Below, one piece after another: positions 1-4,678 of a stretch of DNA of 5,838 nucleotides (positions within the stretch are counted from its first letter, which is position 1; the number at the start of each line of letters is the position of its first letter). The stretch is taken from NCBI GenBank assembly GCA_003695835.1, contig RFHN01000154.1:1-5838 (forward strand). Reading direction: 5' to 3'. The notes below the pieces were generated by a model that was not told the origin of the DNA, made no database searches, and was given only the letters and a program-made list of their open reading frames with translations. The position numbers and the translations under genes are program-made. This DNA is from Armatimonadota bacterium. Lineage in GTDB: Bacteria > Armatimonadota > Fimbriimonadia > Fimbriimonadales > ATM1.

Positions 1-923
1 GAGGTGGCTACTGCCTTTCGTCCAATGCGGTCGGCGAGTTTGCCGCATACCAACGCTCCGAAGGCGGCGATGCAACTGATTTCCAGCCCGATCAAGAAAA
101 CGGCCGTTCTGGCGGCGCTTCGCAGCGCTTCGTCATCCCCAGCCCCCGCCTCGGCCACAACGAATCCAAAAAAGCGGAACTCGCGCACGACATCGGTTAG
201 GAAGTAGAGAAGATAGGTCGAGACCAAGTAGAAACCGAGGGCATTGAGAAATCGAGTGAACCAGACCCAGCGAAAGTCCGCAATCTTCCACGGTTCCGTC
301 CAGGCTTTGAAGAACGAAACGGGTTCGGCCGTGCGCGGCTCCGGGTCTTCCCGGACGGTAGCAAGCGTAATCAGGGCACAAACGACATTGGTGACCGCGA
401 GGAAGTAGTAGATCATCACGATGTCGCCCAAGGCGCGCGCGACGACGGCTCCGACAATCTGAGCGGTGAGTTGCAGAAACCCCATGACCCCGCTCGCCAC
501 GCCGCGCTGCTCCGGTGGCACTAATCCCGGCACGAGCGCGCTGTACGGCCCTTGTGCCAGATCATCGCCCACCTGCAGGACGAGGTAACCAAGGACGATC
601 ATCGGATACTGGTTGGGGTCGGCGAGGAGCAGCAACGCGCCGACTGTAGTCGCGCTCCCCAGGACGAGCCAGGGGCGCCACCGCCCGTACGCGGTGGGGA
701 TTCTCTCACTGAGCCAACCAAACAGGGCTGGACCGACAAGCGCCCAGATCGCGCCCAGCATGACGACTCTTCCCCAGAGCGTTCCCTTTTCACCACCCGG
801 CACTAATTCCTGGACCTGGTTGGGGAGGATGGCGATGAGCAGCAGGAACCACTTCATGCTGGTGGCAAACCAGTAGGCGGACATGCCGAACTGCCATCCG
901 AGGGAGCGCCGTCTGAGCGTCAT
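1..923 (-). CDS. MFS carrier, GPH/SLC45-like, 3' end cut off by window edge
   Basis: Translating the minus strand from ATG 923 gives 307 uninterrupted codons with no stop before the edge. The protein is strongly hydrophobic, with about eight membrane segments visible: near residues 14-33, 52-71, 85-101, 108-131, 143-166, 168-190, 224-243 and 273-293. Two MFS motif A-type loops are visible. One after TM2 (residues 69-84) has the form GWLSER...GRWRP, typical of the GPH/SLC45 branch. One after TM8 (residues 294-303) reads GKLADRIGRK. Family members usually have about 400-480 residues, so roughly the last third lies outside the window. The start is chosen because GGAGG (937-941) lies 13 nt upstream; M14 (ATG 884) would cut into TM1. 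The gene diverges from rpsB. The GPH/SLC45 branch suggests a sugar or related solute carried by cation symport, but the substrate cannot be told. The long TM7-TM8 loop (about residues 245-272) is acidic and unusual. Confidence 0.9.
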   Translation of the reverse strand, partial: MTLRRRSLGWQFGMSAYWFATSMKWFLLLIAILPNQVQELVPGGEKGTLWGRVVMLGAIWALVGPALFGWLSERIPTAYGRWRPWLVLGSATTVGALLLLADPNQYPMIVLGYLVLQVGDDLAQGPYSALVPGLVPPEQRGVASGVMGFLQLTAQIVGAVVARALGDIVMIYYFLAVTNVVCALITLATVREDPEPRTAEPVSFFKAWTEPWKIADFRWVWFTRFLNALGFYLVSTYLLYFLTDVVREFRFFGFVVAEAGAGDDEALRSAARTAVFLIGLEISCIAAFGALVCGKLADRIGRKAVAT

Positions 924-935
924 CGCCGCAAAGAT

Positions 936-941
936 ACCTCC
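936..941 (-). promoter_or_regulatory. Shine-Dalgarno site of the MFS gene
   Basis: The minus strand reads GGAGGT at 941-936 within a longer G-run. It ends 12-13 nt before ATG 923, a slightly long but usable spacing. This supports 923 rather than the internal ATG at 884 as the start. Confidence 0.6.
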
Positions 942-952
942 CCCCTTGTGGG

Positions 953-958
953 TATACT
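953..958 (+). promoter_or_regulatory. Candidate -10 element of the rpsB-tsf operon
   Basis: TATACT matches the sigma-70 -10 consensus at 5 of 6 positions and sits in the divergent gap. A start point near 965 would give rpsB a leader of about 113 nt. No good -35 is seen at 17 bp (AAAGAT-like sequence at 930-935), so the call rests on the -10 and on position. The same bases read TATACC on the opposite strand (956-951), which could serve the MFS gene. Confidence 0.45.
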
Positions 959-985
959 GCCCCCTGACATCTCACACGGTCACGC

Positions 986-1018
986 CGAGCCGCTTGGGTG
1001 CTCGCCGCTTGCGGCGGG
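986..1018 (+). promoter_or_regulatory. rpsB leader with two mutually exclusive hairpins
   Basis: CTCGCCG (1001-1007) pairs with CGGCGGG (1012-1018) around a CTTG tetraloop, giving seven pairs including one G-U. An alternative stem pairs CGAGC (986-990) with GCTCG (1000-1004) around a 9-nt loop. The two share bases 1001-1004 and cannot form together. The motif CCGCTTG is also duplicated (990-996 and 1005-1011). Ribosomal protein operons are often controlled by the encoded protein binding its own leader, and rpsB-tsf is known to be autoregulated by S2 in E. coli. That this leader does the same is inference. Confidence 0.4.
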
Positions 1019-1056
1019 TTGGGCAGGCAGAGGAAGGCGGACCGGAGGATCAACCC

Positions 1057-1063
1057 AAGGAGG
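1057..1063 (+). promoter_or_regulatory. Shine-Dalgarno site deciding the rpsB start
   Basis: AAGGAGG lies 14 nt before ATG 1078. The reading frame stays open upstream to ATG 883, but that stretch crosses the promoter and hairpin and has no S2-like sequence. A second in-frame ATG at 1093 would be 29 nt from this site, so 1078 is preferred. Confidence 0.75.
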
Positions 1064-1077
1064 ACTTTGCAAACAAA

Positions 1078-1998
1078 ATGCAACCACTAACCATGCGTGA
1101 ACTGCTCGAAGCGGGCGTCCACTTCGGGCACGCAACTCGAAAATGGGATCCCCGCATGAAGCGCTACATCTACGGCGCGCGACATGGGATCTATATCATT
1201 GACCTTCATCAAACCATTCAACTCTTCAATCAGGCAGCGGAGGCGATCCGCGACTGCGTGGAGGATGGGGGCACCGTCCTGTTCGTCGGGACGAAGAAGC
1301 AAGCGGCGGGCGTTGTGCGCGATTGCGCGCAACGGTGCGGGATGCCCTGGGTCAGCGAACGCTGGCTGGGCGGCTTGCTCACGAACTGGCGGACGATGCA
1401 GCAACGCATCCAGCGACTGAAGGAACTCGAGAAACTCGAGCAAGAGGGCTACTTCCAGCGACTCACCAAGAAAGAGGCGCTGATGCGGACGAAAGAGAAA
1501 GAGCGTCTGCGGAAGCTCTTCGAGGGCGTCATGAACATGCACGAGCCGCCGGACATGATCTACATCGTGGACGTCGAGCATGAAGACCTCGCCGTCAAGG
1601 AAGCCAATCGCCTCAAGATTCCGATCGTCGCCATCGTTGACACGAACTGCAACCCGGATCCGATTGACTACGTCATCCCCGGAAACGACGACGCGATCCG
1701 TTCCGTCAAACTCATCACCGGCAAGATCGCCGATCTGATCGCCGGCGAGAAGTCGCAAGTAGACGGAGAGGAGGAAACTTCGCCCGGTTACGAACTCGGC
1801 GATGTCGAGCTCGAGATGCTGCGCAAGTACAACATCGAGGATGAACTCGAGGGAGTCAGCAGCGAAGACGAGGAAACGGTGGAAGACGAAGAGGCAGACG
1901 GCGAGGAAACCGCCGAGCCGGATGCCGCAACCGGAGAGGAGGCCGCGGCAACGTCCGAGGAACCCTCTGACGAAGAGAACAAGGAAGGAGAAGCCTAA
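1078..1998 (+). CDS. rpsB: 30S ribosomal protein S2 with long acidic C-terminal tail
   Basis: The 306-residue product is a clear S2, the protein that joins the 30S subunit late and lies near the S1 site. Bacterial S2 landmarks run in order: an N-terminal LLEAGVHFGHATRKWDPRMKRYI segment (residues about 9-31), the HGIYIIDL segment, GTVLFVGTKKQA, RWLGGLLTNW, the KEAL/KLFEG coiled-coil hairpin, then PDMIYIVDVEHE and VAIVDTNCNPDPIDYVIPGNDDAIRS. The family core ends near K225 with DLIAGEK. The remaining 81 residues hold 34 Asp/Glu and only three Arg/Lys, so the protein is longer than the usual 225-260 residues. Coding runs into tsf after a 4-nt gap. The SD for tsf (AAGGAG, 1985-1990) lies inside the last codons, so the two genes are surely cotranscribed. 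The stop is TAA. Confidence 0.97.
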   Translation: MQPLTMRELLEAGVHFGHATRKWDPRMKRYIYGARHGIYIIDLHQTIQLFNQAAEAIRDCVEDGGTVLFVGTKKQAAGVVRDCAQRCGMPWVSERWLGGLLTNWRTMQQRIQRLKELEKLEQEGYFQRLTKKEALMRTKEKERLRKLFEGVMNMHEPPDMIYIVDVEHEDLAVKEANRLKIPIVAIVDTNCNPDPIDYVIPGNDDAIRSVKLITGKIADLIAGEKSQVDGEEETSPGYELGDVELEMLRKYNIEDELEGVSSEDEETVEDEEADGEETAEPDAATGEEAAATSEEPSDEENKEGEA

Positions 1999-2002
1999 CG
2001 AT

Positions 2003-2860
2003 ATGGAAATCACAGCACAACTCGTCAAGAAACTGAGAGACGAAACCGATGCGCCCATGATGGAGTGCAAGCGAGCGCTCCAACAAGCCGCAGAGGAACA
2101 AGGAAGCGAAGCCAGCGAAGAGGCCGTCGTGGAGCGCGCCAAGGGCATCCTGCGCGAAGCGGGGAAGGCTCAGGCCACTAAGCGGGCAGACAGGGAAGCC
2201 AGCAACGGCGTGATCGCTTTGGCGAAGGCGCCTGGCGCGGTCGCCGCCGTCGTGCTTCTCTCGGAGACCGACTTCGTCGCTCGCAACGAGGAGTTCGTCG
2301 CCGAAGCGAACCGCTTGGCAGAGCACTTCCTCGAGAACGATCCGGGCGACGATCCACTGTCCGCAAATGTAGACGGAACGGCCGTCAAAGAGCGGATCGA
2401 AGCCCTTGTGGCGAAGATCCGGGAGAACATCCAGCTCGGCGGCGTCAAGCGAGTCGCGAGCGACAAGACGATCGGCACGTATCTCCACCACGACAAGGCG
2501 AAAGCCGCGATCGTTGTCGTGGAAGGCGGCGATCAGGACCTGGCTGGCAAACTGGCTACGCAAGTGGTCGCCTATCCGACGATCGAAGTGATCTCTTCCG
2601 ATCAGATTGACGCGGACCGCCTCGCTAACGAGATCGAGATGGAGAAGAAGCGCGCAATCGAAGATGGCGCTCCGGAGGACCGAGCCGAAATGATCGCCAA
2701 GGGGCGGGTGAACAAAGAGTTCGTCAGTCAAGTCGCGCTGCTTGAGACTCCGTGGTTCCTCGATCCGAAGCAAAAGGTCAAGGACGCAATCGGTGGCATG
2801 AAGGTAGTTCGCATGATCCGGCTCCAAGTCGGTCGAGAACCGATCGACACATCGATCTGA
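2003..2860 (+). CDS. tsf: Elongation factor Ts
   Basis: EF-Ts is the cytoplasmic guanine-nucleotide exchange factor that releases GDP from EF-Tu. The product is 285 residues, close to E. coli (283). The N-terminal UBA-like domain opens with MEITAQLVKKLRDETDAPMM and continues ECKRAL (residues 1-26), where the usual motif is TGAGMMDCKKAL. The signature TDFVARNEEF is at 89-98, and its TDF residues contact EF-Tu in known structures. The core continues with IGTYLHHDKAKAAIVVVEG and the C-terminal FVSQVALLETPWFLDPKQKV segment, which matches the E. coli dimerisation-domain pattern. Against E. coli there is an insertion of about 10 residues between UBA helices 2 and 3 (around residues 29-40, Glu/Ser-rich). 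ATG 2003 is preceded by AAGGAG 12 nt upstream. It is the second gene of the rpsB operon and stops at TGA, followed by a strong hairpin. Confidence 0.97.
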   Translation: MEITAQLVKKLRDETDAPMMECKRALQQAAEEQGSEASEEAVVERAKGILREAGKAQATKRADREASNGVIALAKAPGAVAAVVLLSETDFVARNEEFVAEANRLAEHFLENDPGDDPLSANVDGTAVKERIEALVAKIRENIQLGGVKRVASDKTIGTYLHHDKAKAAIVVVEGGDQDLAGKLATQVVAYPTIEVISSDQIDADRLANEIEMEKKRAIEDGAPEDRAEMIAKGRVNKEFVSQVALLETPWFLDPKQKVKDAIGGMKVVRMIRLQVGREPIDTSI

Positions 2861-2867
2861 GAACTGG

Positions 2868-2903
2868 AGGGCATGGGGCGCGCGTCACAGCGCTCCATGC
2901 CCT
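2868..2903 (+). terminator. Strong hairpin after tsf, lacking a U-tract
   Basis: The arms 2868-2881 (AGGGCATGGGGCGC) and 2890-2903 (GCGCTCCATGCCCT) form a 14-bp stem with one G-U pair and an 8-nt loop, starting 8 nt after the tsf stop. Its position suits an operon terminator or an mRNA 3' stabiliser. The sequence that follows is A-rich (AACGAAACAAAAAAG) rather than T-rich, so it is not a textbook intrinsic terminator on either strand. Confidence 0.6.
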
Positions 2904-2918
2904 AACGAAACAAAAAAG

Positions 2919-3545
2919 ATGAAATCTATTCTCGCGTGTTTAGCCCTTTTCGGCATCGCGCCGGTGGTCTTCGCTCAAGGCGGCGGGTGACCGATGTGAC
3001 CGGGAGGCGGAACCGGCTCAGCCCCCGGGTCTGCTTCAGGCCGTGCGCCTGAGATTCGATTCACGACCTTCTTTGTCCCGAGTGCGGGCGACGACTTCAC
3101 CCAGTCGTTCCTGTTCTACCGCCCCAAGTGGGCGCCGAGAGTCGAGGTTGGAGCGGCTTGGATCTGGAAGGATTCGGTCATTCGGTTGATTGGAAACGTT
3201 GATCTGATCACCGAGACGCCAACGCGACCCTATCTGCGAGCCGGTGTCGCCTTTCAGGACACGTTCTCCGACAAGGTTGCCCCGTTCGCGACACTCGGAC
3301 GCCACGTGGCCTTTGACGAGGGGACGCTCGAGTACTACGTCGGAGGCGTGGATCGGCCCAACGAATCGCACATCCACTTGATTTCGGGTGCCAGGCTGTC
3401 GCTGAAGGATGGGCCGTTTGCGGGCTTCCAGCACACGGGCCATGACGTCAACCTTTACTTTGGTTGGCGGTTCGGCGACGTGAGCCTCTCGGTTTGGGCG
3501 AACGAGCGTCGGAAGCCGGGTATTGCGATCAGCTTTGCCCGGTAA
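2919..3545 (+). pseudogene. Exported beta-rich protein gene interrupted by two in-frame TGA codons
   Basis: ATG 2919 opens a typical Sec signal peptide (MKSILACLALFGIAPVVFAQ, likely cut after VFA, residue 19) followed by Gly-Gly-Gly. TGA codons then occur at 2988-2990 and 2997-2999. The same frame reopens as PGGGTGSAPGSASG and runs to TAA 3543-3545, giving 209 codon positions. The downstream part has alternating hydrophobic residues, many aromatics and Gly (for example around EVGAAWIW and NLYFGWRFGDVSLSVW). This suits an outer-membrane or secreted beta-structure, but I recognise no family. No ATG or GTG follows the second TGA in frame; the first alternative start is TTG 3186, which would discard the first strands. 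No Shine-Dalgarno precedes 2919. Because leader and body share a frame and a linker style, this looks like one gene broken by substitutions. A sequencing error or stop readthrough are alternatives. Confidence 0.65.
2987..3002 (+). repeat. Short tandem repeat carrying both TGA codons
   Basis: GTGACCG occurs at 2987-2993 and again at 2996-3002, a period of 9 bp or three codons. Each copy contributes one in-frame TGA followed by CCG (Pro). The repeat keeps the frame and lies in the Gly/Pro-rich linker of the interrupted exported protein. Confidence 0.7.
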
Positions 3546-3618
3546 GCCCCAAGACTTTTGCTGAGGTGCAATTGCCGGTTTTTGAAGTAAATGGTGCAAC
3601 CTTGTGCCCTAACTGGCC

Positions 3619-3624
3619 TACAAT
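3619..3624 (+). promoter_or_regulatory. Candidate -10 element upstream of glyQ
   Basis: TACAAT matches the -10 consensus at 5 of 6 positions and lies in the 179-bp gap before glyQ. No convincing -35 is found 16-18 bp upstream. TTGTGC at 3602-3607 is only 11 bp away, and TTGAAG at 3582-3587 is too far. A transcript from here would carry both hairpins at 3633-3690. Confidence 0.3.
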
Positions 3625-3632
3625 GAAGAGAC

Positions 3633-3690
3633 GGCCCCTTCGTGGGCCTCGAGACTGAGGGGCGCCTCGTTCGCCAGGTTGGAGGCGCCC
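3633..3690 (+). promoter_or_regulatory. Two hairpins between the interrupted gene and glyQ
   Basis: GGCCC (3633-3637) pairs with GGGCC (3644-3648) around CTTCGT. Then GGGCGCCTC (3660-3668) pairs perfectly with GAGGCGCCC (3682-3690) around a 13-nt loop. Neither is followed by a T-run. They could terminate transcription from upstream or form a structured glyQ leader. I see no T-box consensus and no glycine riboswitch, so regulation by glycine or tRNA-Gly is not supported. The rest of 3546-3724 shows nothing recognisable. Confidence 0.45.
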
Positions 3691-3709
3691 ACGCCCCCCG
3701 GCCCTCGTG

Positions 3710-3715
3710 TAAACT
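3710..3715 (+). promoter_or_regulatory. Possible -10 element giving a leaderless glyQ mRNA
   Basis: TAAACT, preceded directly by TG, lies 9 nt before ATG 3725. A start 6-8 nt after it would fall within about three bases of the ATG, giving a leaderless message. That would explain the missing Shine-Dalgarno. No -35 is visible. This is inference from spacing only. Confidence 0.25.
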
Positions 3716-3724
3716 TGCTCGAGC

Positions 3725-4678
3725 ATGACCTTCCAAGAGCTGATCCGACGACTGGACGAGTACTGGGCGGCGCAAGGCTGTTGCATCCTACAGCCATACG
3801 ACGTCGAAGTGGGCGCCGGAACGATGCACCCGGACACCGTCTTTCGGAGCCTCGGCCCCGACCCCTTCCGGGCGGCATACGTCCAACCCAGCCGCCGACC
3901 CGCGGACGGACGGTTCTGCCGCAACCCCATGCGAAACCAGCGGTACTACCAGTACCAGGTGATCCTCAAACCCAGCCCTGACGATGTCGTGGACCTCTAT
4001 ATGGGCTCTCTTCAAGCGATCGGATTCGACGTCCGCCGCGAAGACGTCCGCCTCGTGGAGGACGATTGGGAGTCGCCGAGCATGGGCGCGAGTGGCGTCG
4101 GCTGGGAGGTCTGGCTGGATGGAGCTGAGATCACGCAGTTCACCTTTTTCCAACAAATGGGCGGCATCGAGCTAGATCCGATCACCGCCGAAATCACGTA
4201 CGGGCCGGAGCGCCTTTGCCTCATGCTGACGCAGGGCCATTCGTTTTGGGAGGACCTGCAGTGGAACGACGAGGTGAGTTACCGAGAGATCAACTTCGAC
4301 CTGGAGTACCAGCATAATCTCTACAATTTCGAGCTTGCGGACACCGAGATGCTCTTTCGGCTCTTCGAGATGTATGAATCCGAGAGTCGACGGGTCATCG
4401 AAACGCCGGCGGTTTACGACCCGGAGTTAGGCCGCCACACGATCGCCCCCGAAGCAGGGTCGGAAGAACCGCTGTTCTTGGTGTATCCGGCTTTCGACCT
4501 CGCGCTCAAGTGCTCGCATGTCTTCAACCTGCTCGACGCCCGAGGCGCGCTCTCGCCGAGCGAGCGAGCTGCGTTCATCAACCGGATTCGAGCGCGCGCC
4601 CGAGCTTGTTGTCTGCGCTACGTCGAGATGCAAAAGGCCGCGCGAGAACCTAAGACACCCGCTTCGTCACGCTCTTGA
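3725..4678 (+). CDS. glyQ: Glycine--tRNA ligase alpha subunit
   Basis: This is the catalytic alpha chain of the bacterial (alpha2beta2) GlyRS. It activates glycine with ATP and, with the GlyS beta chain, charges tRNA-Gly in the cytoplasm. The 317-residue product aligns with E. coli GlyQ (about 303) throughout. Landmarks are TFQELIRRLDEYWAAQGC (2-19), VEVGAGTMHP (28-36), AAYVQPSRRPADGRF (50-64), YYQYQVILKPSP (74-85), VEDDWESPSMGA (111-122), GWEVWLDGAEITQFTFFQQ (126-144), GGIEL...EITYGPERL (146-164) and HVFNLLDARGALS (265-277). About 20 residues are inserted at roughly 227-249, replacing a short E. coli loop. An in-frame stop at 3710-3712 rules out a longer start. No Shine-Dalgarno precedes the ATG. 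glyS, usually the next gene, does not follow: a convergent lipoprotein gene overlaps its last 29 bp. Confidence 0.96.
   Translation: MTFQELIRRLDEYWAAQGCCILQPYDVEVGAGTMHPDTVFRSLGPDPFRAAYVQPSRRPADGRFCRNPMRNQRYYQYQVILKPSPDDVVDLYMGSLQAIGFDVRREDVRLVEDDWESPSMGASGVGWEVWLDGAEITQFTFFQQMGGIELDPITAEITYGPERLCLMLTQGHSFWEDLQWNDEVSYREINFDLEYQHNLYNFELADTEMLFRLFEMYESESRRVIETPAVYDPELGRHTIAPEAGSEEPLFLVYPAFDLALKCSHVFNLLDARGALSPSERAAFINRIRARARACCLRYVEMQKAAREPKTPASSRS

Noticed and set aside
883..1077. N-terminal extension of rpsB from the upstream in-frame ATG 883
   Set aside because: The added 65 residues are not S2-like, they cross the promoter and hairpin region and overlap the divergent MFS gene start, and AAGGAGG fits ATG 1078.
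1087..2827. Long minus-strand reading frames opposite rpsB and tsf (353 and 323 codons)
   Set aside because: They are antisense shadows of two unmistakable genes, created by GC-rich codon bias, and show no recognisable protein features.
2988..2999. Genome-wide reassignment of TGA (to Gly or Trp), or selenocysteine
   Set aside because: tsf, glyQ and the thrC-like gene end at TGA at their expected C-termini. The linker is not a site where selenocysteine would act, and no SECIS-like hairpin directly follows.
3561..3583. Terminator at GGTGCAATTGCCGGTTTTT after the interrupted gene
   Set aside because: GCAATTGC is self-complementary but leaves no loop, and the remaining stem is only about three pairs, too weak despite the T-run.
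3546..3724. T-box or glycine riboswitch controlling glyQ
   Set aside because: Hairpins are present, but I see no T-box consensus bulge, no specifier loop layout and no glycine aptamer core.
3036..3930. Minus-strand reading frames over the interrupted gene and glyQ start
   Set aside because: They are Arg/Ser/Pro-rich translations typical of antisense frames, with no signal peptide, domain or ribosome binding site.
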